In this document: positions 17,936 through 27,224 of the stretch, piece by piece
Layout: each line of letters opens with the position of its first letter
Numbering within the stretch: position 1 is the first letter of the stretch
NCBI GenBank assembly: GCA_028287565.1
Contig: JAQBPK010000054.1
Location: 25,169-89,168, forward strand
Length of the DNA stretch: 64,000 nucleotides
Source: Vulcanimicrobiota bacterium
GTDB taxonomy: Bacteria > Vulcanimicrobiota > Vulcanimicrobiia > Vulcanimicrobiales > Vulcanimicrobiaceae
Direction of reading: 5' to 3'
Made by a program: the position numbers and the translations under genes
The notes under the pieces: model-generated
What the model was told of the DNA's origin: nothing
Database searches by the model: none
The model's input: the letters and a program-made list of their open reading frames with translations, nothing else

Positions 17936-19359
17936 GCGCCCCCACGCTGTACGGCCCCGACGGTCGCCCGCACGAGATCCGCAAAGCGGGAGTCGGCCCG
18001 ATGATCGCCGGCGCTGGTGCCACGTCGACCGTCTCGTCGATCATCGCGTCAGGCCAGCGCTCGCGCAACTACGACCTCGACGTGTACGCGATGCTGTCGG
18101 TGAAGCACCCGACGGTCTACGCCTGCATCACGCTGATCGCCGACGCCGTCGCCTCCGAAGGTTGGGAGATCGTCCCGCGAGGCCACCGCGGCGCCCAGCC
18201 GGCAAACGCGCAGACCGACCCCCGCGTCGCCGCCAATATCGCGGACGCCAACGACTTTTTCGCCATGGCGTCGCCGCACGAGACGGACCGCGCGCGAAAC
18301 CGGGGCATCGCCGCCGACCTCAAAACGTTCGGCTTCGCGGCGCTGCGCAAGAAGCGCGCGAACATTGAGGGCAAGCCCGTGCTCGCGGCGCTGGAGCGCG
18401 TCGACCCGCGAACGATCTCGATCCGGCTGAACGCCGCAGGAACAGCCGTCGACTCCTATCTGATCAAACGTCGCTCGAACGGCGCGCTCGCGACCTCCAC
18501 AAGCATGACAGAGATCGTTCCGCCCGCCGACATCGTGTTCTTCACGAGCTCCGGTGGCGACCCGATCACCGGCTTCACCTCGCCGCTCGAAGCGCTCGAC
18601 CTCACGCTCGCGACGGACCTCGCGCAGCGCCGCTATCGCGAGACGTACTGCCGGACCGGCGCGAAGCCCGGGCTCGTGCTGACCTCGGACACGTACGACG
18701 AGGACGCGTTCAAGGTCACCGAGGAGCAGATCCTCAAACAGCGCACCGGCGCGGCGAACGCGTACAAGACGCTGCTGCTGCCGGGCGGCTGGAAGATGGT
18801 CAACGTCCCGAGCGCCGGCGGCGACGACGCCGACTTCGTCGAGGCCACGGGGCTCAACCGCGAGGACATCACCGGCGTCTACCGCGTCCCGATGGGGATG
18901 GTGGTCTTCGCCGGCAACGCGCTGGGTAGCGGCGGCAAGGGCGAGGATCGCGAGTTCTTCGAGCGCTACGGCGTGCTGCCGGTCGAAGAGCTGATCTACG
19001 AGCGACTCACGATCTCCGTGCTGCGTGACGAGTTCGGCATCACGGACCTCGAAATGGTTCCCAAGCGCCGCAACGCGATGCGCGCCGACCGGCTCGACGA
19101 CGCGCTCAAGATGGTGCAGGTCGGCTTTGCGGGCGATGACGTTCGGACGTTCCTCAACGCGCCGCGCACCGAGCTGCCGGGCATGCAGACGCCGCTGTTC
19201 ATCCGCGCCGGCAAGAGCATCGCGGAAGACGAGCCGATCGATCCCGCCTCCGCAGGCGCAGCGACCACGACGGGCACTTCCGCCGACGCCGCGCAAGCGC
19301 AGCACGAGGTGGCCCAGAAGGGCGCGGGGCGCTTTCGCCGGGGACGCCAAGGCTACTGA
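17932..19359 (+). CDS. phage portal protein
   Basis: HPTVYACITLIADAVASEGWEI, PLEALDLTLATDLAQRRYRETYCR...GVYRVPMGMVV. Confidence 0.88.
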   Translation: MSAPTLYGPDGRPHEIRKAGVGPMIAGAGATSTVSSIIASGQRSRNYDLDVYAMLSVKHPTVYACITLIADAVASEGWEIVPRGHRGAQPANAQTDPRVAANIADANDFFAMASPHETDRARNRGIAADLKTFGFAALRKKRANIEGKPVLAALERVDPRTISIRLNAAGTAVDSYLIKRRSNGALATSTSMTEIVPPADIVFFTSSGGDPITGFTSPLEALDLTLATDLAQRRYRETYCRTGAKPGLVLTSDTYDEDAFKVTEEQILKQRTGAANAYKTLLLPGGWKMVNVPSAGGDDADFVEATGLNREDITGVYRVPMGMVVFAGNALGSGGKGEDREFFERYGVLPVEELIYERLTISVLRDEFGITDLEMVPKRRNAMRADRLDDALKMVQVGFAGDDVRTFLNAPRTELPGMQTPLFIRAGKSIAEDEPIDPASAGAATTTGTSADAAQAQHEVAQKGAGRFRRGRQGY

Positions 19360-20167
19360 CGCCGTCGTCCGCAAGCGGGCAAAGAAGCTCGCGGCGTCGT
19401 TCGGCCGCATCCGCGACCAGCAACGCGACGACTTCCTCGCCGCTGTCGGTCTCGACGGCATCGAAAAGGCTGCGCGCAAGAAGCCGGACGGCACCGATGC
19501 TCCCGCGCTGACGGCCGACGAGATCGCCGCCATCCGTATCGCGATCGACGAGCTCGATCCCGTGCTGTACGCCGACGCGCTCTACGACGACATGACGGCG
19601 CTGGTGGAGGTCGCGTACAAAGACGCCGCCCGCCTCCTGGACGTCACCTCGTCGTTCGATGTGCCGCCGAAGTGGGCGCTGGAACACGTTCGCGAAGCCG
19701 CCGACCACGTCGCCTCGCTGATCGACGAGCGCGACCGGGCCGCCCTCACGACGGTGCTGGAAGACGCGCTCACCGAAGGGCTGAGCGCCGCCGATACCGC
19801 GCAGCGCCTGCACGACGCGTTCGACGTCATCGCGACGCCGGAGCGTACGACGCGATCGGACGCGTGGTTCGACACCGTGGCGCGCACGGAGCTTCAGCAG
19901 GCCGCGAACGACGGCCAGCGCGCGCTGTACGAAGCCGCCGGGATTCAAACCGTGCGCTGGCAGGCTGCGGAACCGTGCGACGAATGCGCCGCCTACGACG
20001 ACGAAGTCTACGCGCTCGACGACGTGCCCGAAGGTGGCCCCCCGATCCATCCGAACTGCCGCTGCGTCCTCGTACCGATGGACGAGGACCTCGGCGACCA
20101 CCGAGGTTCCGCCGAGGATCGCGCAGCCGCCCGCCGCGGCAACCAACCCGACGACACCGAGGAGTAG
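19325..20167 (+). CDS. SPP1 gp7/MuF-like head morphogenesis protein; no convincing start codon (see findings)
   Basis: ARTELQQAANDGQRALYEAAGIQTVRWQAAEPCDECAAYDDEVY...PPIHPNCRCVLVP. Confidence 0.8.
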   Translation, partial: RGAFAGDAKATDAVVRKRAKKLAASFGRIRDQQRDDFLAAVGLDGIEKAARKKPDGTDAPALTADEIAAIRIAIDELDPVLYADALYDDMTALVEVAYKDAARLLDVTSSFDVPPKWALEHVREAADHVASLIDERDRAALTTVLEDALTEGLSAADTAQRLHDAFDVIATPERTTRSDAWFDTVARTELQQAANDGQRALYEAAGIQTVRWQAAEPCDECAAYDDEVYALDDVPEGGPPIHPNCRCVLVPMDEDLGDHRGSAEDRAAARRGNQPDDTEE

Positions 20168-20168
20168 T

Positions 20169-20384
20169 ATGCTCACCGACGACGAGCGCGCAGTAGTTCA
20201 CTCGCTGGGCAAGTGCGCCTCGGACTTCTTTGCGCTGCCCGTAATGCACCCGTCAGACGTGCGCGAATTCGAAGCCGGAACGCACTCTCTGCAAAACATC
20301 GTCATGGCTCGCGCCGCCCAGCGCGCACATCCTGCGGATTTTCCGGTGAAGTCCCTGCCGCTGAAGCCCAGGAGTACCCCGTGA
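20169..20384 (+). CDS. hypothetical protein
   Basis: MLTDDERAVVHSLGKCASDFF... Confidence 0.5.
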   Translation: MLTDDERAVVHSLGKCASDFFALPVMHPSDVREFEAGTHSLQNIVMARAAQRAHPADFPVKSLPLKPRSTP

Positions 20385-20535
20385 CCGACGACCAGCGCGA
20401 CCGCCGTCTCGACCGTGCCCAGACGCTCGCGAGCGCCGTCGGCGAGGTCGCGCGCAACATCATCGTCGCGGTCGCCGCCGCACGTGACCTTCAGGCCCAG
20501 CCGTCGAAGCCGACACCGCGTGCCGGGCTGCGCCG

Positions 20536-20685
20536 ATGACGTACGTTCTCGCAGCCGCCCGATGCCTCACGGTCTCTGATCCGCGCTACGGCCGAGCATT
20601 CGCGCTGGAGCCCGGCGAACTGATCTTCGACCCGTACCTCGTGGAGTTGACGATGCGCGCGGGGATTCGGTTGCGGCGGGTGTAG
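20536..20685 (+). CDS. 49-aa hypothetical protein
   Basis: MTYVLAAARCLTVSDPRYGRAFALEPGELIFDPYLVELTMRAGIRLRRV. Confidence 0.45.
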   Translation: MTYVLAAARCLTVSDPRYGRAFALEPGELIFDPYLVELTMRAGIRLRRV

Positions 20686-20703
20686 CGTGGTAGAATTGGC
20701 GGG

Positions 20704-21069
20704 ATGAAACGCGCTACGTTGCTCGCCTCGATAGGCGCCACCGCGCTCGCGACCGCCATGCCGCTTCCGAACCTCGGAGTCACTTCGGCCGAGTCGCTGG
20801 CCGCGACGGAAGCCTTCGTCCCGATTATCCCATGGATCGACACCGGCGCCGGCCTCGTCGCATTCGCGGAAGCAACGGCAGCGCAGCAGCAAAAAGCGAT
20901 AGCGTATGCGCTCGACTTCTTGCGCACAGCGGCGACGGTTGGGTACGTCGGTCAGATCGCCTGCATTCGGATATGCGACACGCCCGGCCGTCCGAGCGCC
21001 GAGGAACTTCGTCGAGCAGGCCTGTGGCCCGTTATGAACCGAGCGCCGAAACTGTTGACCACGCAATAA
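20704..21069 (+). CDS. hypothetical protein, possible signal peptide
   Basis: MKRATLLASIGATALATAMP. Confidence 0.45.
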   Translation: MKRATLLASIGATALATAMPLPNLGVTSAESLAATEAFVPIIPWIDTGAGLVAFAEATAAQQQKAIAYALDFLRTAATVGYVGQIACIRICDTPGRPSAEELRRAGLWPVMNRAPKLLTTQ

Positions 21070-21071
21070 GC

Positions 21072-21302
21072 GTGTCCCCCTACAACCCGCTCGCCATGCA
21101 ACGCATCCGCACCCGCAAAGCCGAGATCACGGCGCGCGTGAAAGCGGGCGAGATCACGGCGCAGCAGGGCGCGAAGCTGGCGCGCGAGTTCATCGACGAG
21201 ATGTTCCGACGACGCGGCGATCCCAAGCGCATCCCGATAGAGCGCGATGACACGCACGTCGAGACCGACGACGGCGCGTTCACGATACGCTGGCCGCGCT
21301 AG
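21072..21302 (+). CDS. hypothetical protein
   Basis: GTG start, 76 aa. Confidence 0.45.
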   Translation: MSPYNPLAMQRIRTRKAEITARVKAGEITAQQGAKLAREFIDEMFRRRGDPKRIPIERDDTHVETDDGAFTIRWPR

Positions 21303-21375
21303 CGACGAGATTTCCAAGGACCCCGAGCCGACGCGATGCGCCGGCTCTTTTCATGCCGAGAGGAACACCGCAAAC

Positions 21376-21924
21376 GTGAACGCTCGCCCGTTCGAGGACC
21401 TCAGTCTCACCGGACTGCTCTGGCTCTTCAATCGCGCCGTCCTGCATCCGCGCGGCTTCACGCTCGTCGTCATCACGGGCGACGATGGTCGCGCCATCGG
21501 CTGGCAGATCACGGGCGACGGCACGCAGCCGTTCGTCTTCGATCCCGAGACGGACGACGAGAAGTTCCGCGCCGTCGAGGCGTTCTTCGCCGCGGCCCGC
21601 TCCGAGCAACCGCAGGCCGCCGAGACCGCGTGCGGATGCCCCGCCGCCGGTCACCTCAAGACATGCGCCGTGGAGCTCGCGGACCAGGTCGCGAAGTTGA
21701 CGGCGGTGGTCGCGAGCGGCGGGCTGGAACGCTCGCGCGCGGTGGTCGCTACCGCCCTCAGTGACCATCCGTCGTTGCCGCCGCCGGTGCCCGTTGCCGC
21801 GACGGACTTCGCCGCTGCCCCCGTCACGTTCGAGTCAATCGTTTCCGCGCGACCTCGTTTCGGGCGCGACTCGTTCGACGCATCGTACGAGCAGGAGTCC
21901 AATATGGCGACGCGAGGCGCGTGA
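21376..21924 (+). CDS. hypothetical protein
   Basis: GTG start, preceded by hairpin/T-tract. Confidence 0.5.
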   Translation: MNARPFEDLSLTGLLWLFNRAVLHPRGFTLVVITGDDGRAIGWQITGDGTQPFVFDPETDDEKFRAVEAFFAAARSEQPQAAETACGCPAAGHLKTCAVELADQVAKLTAVVASGGLERSRAVVATALSDHPSLPPPVPVAATDFAAAPVTFESIVSARPRFGRDSFDASYEQESNMATRGA

Positions 21925-22313
21925 TGGCAGACGTCTACTTCCACCTGAAGCCCCAAGCGGATGCCGACCGCCGCGCCGAGCGCCAGAAGGTCATCGCGAT
22001 GCGGCGCCTTGGCTACGAAAAGAACGGCCTGCACGTCTACCTCGACAGCGACACGGCGCGCGAGATGCTGCTGGAGATCGACCGCAAGTACTTCCGCCAA
22101 GAGTTTTTCGAGCTCGCCGATCCCGATTCGAACGTCGAGGTCATCTGCCGCGGCTGCCGGCGCCGCCACATCATCCCGCGCAGTGTTCCGTCGTTCAAGT
22201 GCCCGTGCTCGCCGCATGAAGAGCGCTCGACCGGCTACAACCGCGCCGAGCTCGCAGAGCGCGATCTTCTGACCGCGCGCAAGCCCGCGCAGAGCGGCCT
22301 GCTCACCGCGTAG
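21924..22313 (+). CDS. hypothetical protein with Cys cluster
   Basis: VICRGCRRRHIIPRSVPSFKCPC. Confidence 0.55.
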   Translation: MADVYFHLKPQADADRRAERQKVIAMRRLGYEKNGLHVYLDSDTAREMLLEIDRKYFRQEFFELADPDSNVEVICRGCRRRHIIPRSVPSFKCPCSPHEERSTGYNRAELAERDLLTARKPAQSGLLTA

Positions 22314-22402
22314 CGCGCACCGCGCGCGATCCACCGATTCCCTTCGGACGGCGCTGCTGCGTCGCGTCCGTGTTCGCACACGCCCAACGGAGGCAACCAG
22401 CC

Positions 22403-23011
22403 ATGTCCGACACCAGCAAACCCACCAGTATCCTCGGCGTCATCCGCAAAGGCCGCGAGGCCCGAATCGCCGCCGAAGCGACCGCGAATGCCCCGGAAAC
22501 CACGACCGAGGAGAAACCCGTCGAGAAGGCGGCCGAGATCGACGTCCTCTTCAAGGCGGGCTCGCTCGACGCCGAGCGCGGAGTCATCACCGCCTTCGCG
22601 AGCGCCGCGGGAATCGTGGACCGCGACGGCGACCGCATCTCGCAGGACGACCTCACGAGCATGGCCTACGGGTTCACCGGCTCGCAGACGCGCGTGTTCA
22701 AGGCGAATCACACGGACGTTCTCGACAAGGTCGAGCTCGTGGGTTCGATCGTCGGCGCACCGATCCTCAAGAGCGGCCGCACGATCGCGCTGGGCGAGGA
22801 GCTTCCGCCGCAGAGCGACAGCGACCCGCGCGTTGCCAAGGGTGAAGCCGTCGACCTCGTGATCGGGATGAACATCGAAAAGGGCAAGGCGACGCACTGG
22901 CTCGTCGAGCTCGACCCGCACGACCCCGAAATCGTCGAGAAGGCGAAGACCGGCGGGCTCGCGGGGCTCTCGGTCGGCATCCGCGCATCGCGCACGCCGG
23001 CGGAGGCGTAG
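22403..23011 (+). CDS. prohead protease (XkdF-like)
   Basis: AERGVITAFASAAGIVDRDGDRISQDDL...FKANHTD...GLAGLSVGI; position before capsid. Confidence 0.7.
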   Translation: MSDTSKPTSILGVIRKGREARIAAEATANAPETTTEEKPVEKAAEIDVLFKAGSLDAERGVITAFASAAGIVDRDGDRISQDDLTSMAYGFTGSQTRVFKANHTDVLDKVELVGSIVGAPILKSGRTIALGEELPPQSDSDPRVAKGEAVDLVIGMNIEKGKATHWLVELDPHDPEIVEKAKTGGLAGLSVGIRASRTPAEA

Positions 23012-23015
23012 GCGC

Positions 23016-24137
23016 ATGCCCGAGATCAACGACCTCAGCGTGAAGGGTATGGACGAGCTCACGTTCGTCTTCACTGAATTCGGCGGCCAGAAATGGCAGC
23101 AGCGCAATCAAGACGCCATTACGCTCATCACCAAGGGCGGCCCCGAAGCTGACACCGCGAAATCAAAGTCGTTCCTCGGCGACCTGTGGAGCAAGGTCGC
23201 TGGCAAGGCCGCTCCGGCGGAAGCAACCGCGGCCGCTCCCGCCGCGACGACCAAGGCTGACGCCGAGGGTGGCGACCTCGCGACGACAATCGCCGAGAAC
23301 GCAGCCGACTGGGCCGCGCGCTCGATGTCGTGGGATGCGCTCTCGGCGCTGATCTGCCAACTGAACTGCGACCTCTCGATGGTCTTCCAGTCCGGCGATG
23401 CGTTCACCGACGACGAGAAGAAGATCGCGGCGCAGCGCTGCATCGAAGCGTTCGGGGCCGCGGCGTACAAGCTGCTCCCGATGCTGCTGGGCAACGTCGA
23501 GATCGGTCTCGTCGACGACGTCTCCAAAGCGGGCGCACGGCACTCCAAGAAGGACGCGGAGCGCATCAAAAAGATCGGCGAGCACGCGGGCGCGATCAAC
23601 GATCTGCACGGCCAGCTGATGGATGCCGAGGATGCGAAGGACGGCGCTAGCGACGAGGCGACGGAGAAGGGCGCGACCGCGCAACCGGACGCCGTTGCCG
23701 CAACGATCGCGCCGAGCACTGCTCCTCCAGCCGAAACTGTCGCATCGAAGGCTGACGCCGCGCAACCGCCCGCACAGCAACCGCCCGCGGAACCGGCCTT
23801 GGCTGCGATGCTGAAGGCGACGCTCGACGCGTTCACCGCAACGCTGCAGCAGTCGGTGACGACGCAGCTCGAAACGCACGCGAAGGCGTTTGACGATCGG
23901 TTCGTCGCGCTCGACGACAAGATCGCGAAGGCGACGGCCGCGAAGCCCGAACCGTCGCCGCTGCAAGCGTCCGTCGCGGCGATCAAAGCTGCGCAGCTGC
24001 CGACCGCGCCAGCGGGCGCGCCCGCGCTCACGACGACCGGCGAGTACAAGGCGGGTGCGCTGATCGAGCTTCCGCCGGTCCAACACGACGGATCGATCCG
24101 CGGCATCCTCAAGGCGAAGCGCGAGCAGCAGGCCTAG
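23016..24137 (+). CDS. scaffold-like head protein
   Basis: Ala/Pro-rich, coiled-coil-like C-terminal half, between protease and capsid. Confidence 0.5.
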   Translation: MPEINDLSVKGMDELTFVFTEFGGQKWQQRNQDAITLITKGGPEADTAKSKSFLGDLWSKVAGKAAPAEATAAAPAATTKADAEGGDLATTIAENAADWAARSMSWDALSALICQLNCDLSMVFQSGDAFTDDEKKIAAQRCIEAFGAAAYKLLPMLLGNVEIGLVDDVSKAGARHSKKDAERIKKIGEHAGAINDLHGQLMDAEDAKDGASDEATEKGATAQPDAVAATIAPSTAPPAETVASKADAAQPPAQQPPAEPALAAMLKATLDAFTATLQQSVTTQLETHAKAFDDRFVALDDKIAKATAAKPEPSPLQASVAAIKAAQLPTAPAGAPALTTTGEYKAGALIELPPVQHDGSIRGILKAKREQQA

Positions 24138-24176
24138 CCAATCTGTCCCGGCCGCGCGCGCGGCCGCCCCACCCCC

Positions 24177-24205
24177 GAGAGCGTTCCTTGAGCGCTCTCC
24201 TTTTT
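24177..24205 (+). terminator. terminator-like hairpin upstream of major capsid gene
   Basis: GAGAGCG-N9-CGCTCTC then CTTTTT. Confidence 0.6.
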
Positions 24206-24231
24206 CGCATGCCCGATTAGGAGGGCTCTCC

Positions 24232-25272
24232 ATGGAAATGGTCACCCAGTTCATCACGAAGGCCGCGTACGACACCTCGGTCGGCGCGAACGCGATGCGT
24301 CAGGATCTCTCCGACGTCATCACCGCGCTCGAAACGCGCGAACGCCCCGTCTCGCAGGGCGCGCCGCAAATCGACGTCGGCAACACCACGCACCAGTGGC
24401 TCGAACAGGGCCGCAACGGCGTGGCGGGCAACGGCGGCTCCCCGGTCGCCTCGTACGCGGAAGCCGCGACGCCCAACACGGCCGCCAAAGCGCCCGTCAA
24501 ACCGTCCAACAAGGTCGCGCACGTCGGTCTGACCGCTCAGGTCTCCGACACCGTCGCGGCCACGTGGACGCGCGGCGGTGCGTTCACGCTTCAGCTCGGC
24601 GACGAAGTGAAGCTCCTCACCGAAGCAATGGACGAGCAGATCGAGCTCGCGTCGCTCGACTGCCTGGACTTCATCGAGTGCCTGCACGTCTCGGGCGATT
24701 CGGCCTCGGGTGCGTTCGCGGGCGGCCAGCCCGACGGCATGATCAAGTGGATCACCGCCGGCGGCACGGTCGTCGTCACGGGCGGCACGAGCGGAACGCC
24801 GGTCAACATGGCGCTCTCGTTCATCCAGAAGGGCGCGCGTCAGGCGCTCGAATCGCACGCGCCGGCAGTGGACACGATCCTCGTGCCGCCCGAGCTGATC
24901 TACGACATCAACTCGTACGTCGGCAACGGCGCGAGCCGTCCGATCACGGTCATCGCAGGAAGCGGGCCCAACGGCCTCGGCAACCTCGTGGCGGGCAACG
25001 GAACCGTCGGCTGGGTCAACACGGGCCACGGCCTCGCAGAAGTGAAGGTCGAGCCCGATCTCTCGCCGCTGTTCAACCCGCTGATCTCGCAGTGCCACGT
25101 GATCATGTACGCCAAGCGTCTCGTGAAGCACGGCAACCTGATCAAGTTCGGCAGCGTGCCGCTCGCCAAGACCGGCACGTCGGTGCAGGTCATGGTGAAC
25201 AACGTGTTCACGCAGGAATACCGGATCCCCAAACACGCGATCCTAATTCCCAACGTCCAGTCAGCATTCTGA
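24232..25272 (+). CDS. major capsid protein
   Basis: Position after protease/scaffold, 346 aa; SD GGAGGGCT; capsid-like IDVGNTTHQWLEQGRNG... Confidence 0.75.
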   Translation: MEMVTQFITKAAYDTSVGANAMRQDLSDVITALETRERPVSQGAPQIDVGNTTHQWLEQGRNGVAGNGGSPVASYAEAATPNTAAKAPVKPSNKVAHVGLTAQVSDTVAATWTRGGAFTLQLGDEVKLLTEAMDEQIELASLDCLDFIECLHVSGDSASGAFAGGQPDGMIKWITAGGTVVVTGGTSGTPVNMALSFIQKGARQALESHAPAVDTILVPPELIYDINSYVGNGASRPITVIAGSGPNGLGNLVAGNGTVGWVNTGHGLAEVKVEPDLSPLFNPLISQCHVIMYAKRLVKHGNLIKFGSVPLAKTGTSVQVMVNNVFTQEYRIPKHAILIPNVQSAF

Positions 25273-25401
25273 GTCCGTCGGCGGATAGCGGCGTAAGTTG
25301 CTGATCCGCTACCGGCCGTGCTCGCGCGCGTCGTCATCTTCGCTTCGGCGATCGTGCGGCGCGCGCGAGCGCGGCCTCGTTCCTGAATCCCTGGAGAACC
25401 G

Positions 25402-26493
25402 ATGTCGCGTAACGGTCCACGTCAACAGCGCGTCGAGAAGCCGAGCGTTCGTGCTCAGCAGCCCGCAGCGCCGGACGACTCCACTTCGCAGCGCGCCGCG
25501 CTACGCGTCGACGTACGCGCGCTAGCGCCGATCGCTCCGTACTTGGACGCCATCGAGCCGCTCGCAGCCGCGCTCGCGGAGATCGACGTGACGTTCGCAA
25601 CCGGCGACGACGTGCAAGCCCACGACCCCATTCTTTTCATCGGCGAGCCCGCGCGCTGGCAATCGTTCCCCGACCGCCGCAGCATCGGCGCGCTCGCGCC
25701 CGACGCGTCGGCGCTGCCGGACGCCGCGGTCATCGCGCTCGCGTGCGTGGACGCAATTCTCGCTCCCTCGCAGTGGGCCGCCGGCATCGTGCGCAACGCC
25801 GCTCCCGAGCACGTGCGCGTCATCATCGCACAGCCGGGCGTCGACACCGCTGCGTTCCCGCTCGTCGAGCGCGTGCGCGGACCCGTCTTTCGCCTGCTGG
25901 TCGATCTCGGCCACGTGGATGCGATTCGCGGCGGCGCGGACCTTGCGATCAACGCCTTCGCACGCGCCTTCCCCGACCGTGACGACGTGCAACTCGTCAT
26001 CGACGCGGCCGCTCCGATCGAGATCTCGCGGCCCGACCTACGCGTCGCCTTCTCGCGCGAGCGCCGCAGTGCGGCCGACCGGGCGCGACTCTTCGCTTCG
26101 GTCGACGCGCTCGTGCACGTCCCGCGCTGCGACCCCGATGGACGCACCGCGCTGGCTGCGATGGCGGCCGGCCTGCCGGTGATCCTTGCGGACGGATCGG
26201 CGCTCCATGAGATTGCCGAGCACGCGCTCGCGGTTCCGACGCGCGACGTCCCGGCGTACGGCTCCGAAGCCGGTGCAAACGCGCGCTGGTACGAGGCCGA
26301 CGTCGACGCGCTCGCGGACGCCATGCGCTCCGTCGAGACCGACTACGCCACCGCGCTGGAACGCGCCCGCGCCGCCTCGGAGTACGTCGCGCGCACGCGG
26401 ACCTGGGCCGCAACCGCGGCGGCAATTCGAACAGCGCTCGACCGCATCGAGCACCCCGACACCTCACCCGCCGCCCTGGAGATAACCGCATGA
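25402..26493 (+). CDS. glycosyltransferase (GT4-like) in head module
   Basis: DAILAPSQWAAGIVRNAAPEHVRVIIAQPGVDTAAFP; DALVHVPRCDPDGRTALAAMAAGLPVILADGSALHEI. Confidence 0.8.
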   Translation: MSRNGPRQQRVEKPSVRAQQPAAPDDSTSQRAALRVDVRALAPIAPYLDAIEPLAAALAEIDVTFATGDDVQAHDPILFIGEPARWQSFPDRRSIGALAPDASALPDAAVIALACVDAILAPSQWAAGIVRNAAPEHVRVIIAQPGVDTAAFPLVERVRGPVFRLLVDLGHVDAIRGGADLAINAFARAFPDRDDVQLVIDAAAPIEISRPDLRVAFSRERRSAADRARLFASVDALVHVPRCDPDGRTALAAMAAGLPVILADGSALHEIAEHALAVPTRDVPAYGSEAGANARWYEADVDALADAMRSVETDYATALERARAASEYVARTRTWAATAAAIRTALDRIEHPDTSPAALEITA

Positions 26494-27170
26494 TCCGCAA
26501 GATTTACCTGGTCCTGGCGACCGCGCTGCTGGCGCTCACGCCCCTGGCATTCGCACCGAGCGTTGCGCTCGCCGATCCAAGCAACAGCACGCAGTTCGCC
26601 TTTTCGGTCTCCGGCAACGGCGTGGCCGCAACGCTGCCGCTCAACGGCCATCAGACCTGCATCACCACCATTACGAACATCGGCGGCGGCGCGAAGATCG
26701 CGCTCACCACGTCGGCCGACGGCTTCGCATTCAACGCCCCGACCGCCGGCGCCACGGTCGCCAACGCGACCGGAACGTACGTCACGTCGGTCTCCTCGCA
26801 AATGGCGATCGCCGCCACCGTCTCCGGCTACGTCTCGGGTTCGGTCGCGGGCTCGATCCACTGCTCCAGCGATCCGTACGTCGCCCCGCGCGACTTCAGC
26901 GCGTCGGTTCCGTCGGGCGCCGCGAACACCATCGTGAAGAACGCACCCGGAGCGATCGTGTCGGTGCTGATCACCGTGGCGGGCACCGGAACGGGCAACG
27001 TCCTGTGCTACGACAACGCGACGACCAACTCGGGCACCGTCGTCGCGGTCTTCGCCGCGACGATCGCGGTTGGTCCGCTCTCGCTCCCCCTACCGAAAAT
27101 GCCGCTCGCCAACGGGCTGACGTGCGTCAACGTCGCGAGCGGTCCGGTCTTCACCGTCTCCTACCAGTAA
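26490..27170 (+). CDS. exported beta-rich protein with Sec signal peptide
   Basis: MIRKIYLVLATALLALTPLAFAPSVALA|DPS; Thr/Val/Gly-rich remainder. Confidence 0.65.
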   Translation: MIRKIYLVLATALLALTPLAFAPSVALADPSNSTQFAFSVSGNGVAATLPLNGHQTCITTITNIGGGAKIALTTSADGFAFNAPTAGATVANATGTYVTSVSSQMAIAATVSGYVSGSVAGSIHCSSDPYVAPRDFSASVPSGAANTIVKNAPGAIVSVLITVAGTGTGNVLCYDNATTNSGTVVAVFAATIAVGPLSLPLPKMPLANGLTCVNVASGPVFTVSYQ

Positions 27171-27224
27171 CGCGACGGCGCTCGGCGCCGCGCAAACCAG
27201 CTACGCAGCCAGAGAGGACGACGC

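Noticed and set aside
18049-19533. 494-aa minus-strand ORF
   Set aside because: Antisense to portal, Arg/Ala-rich composition typical of GC-driven open frames.
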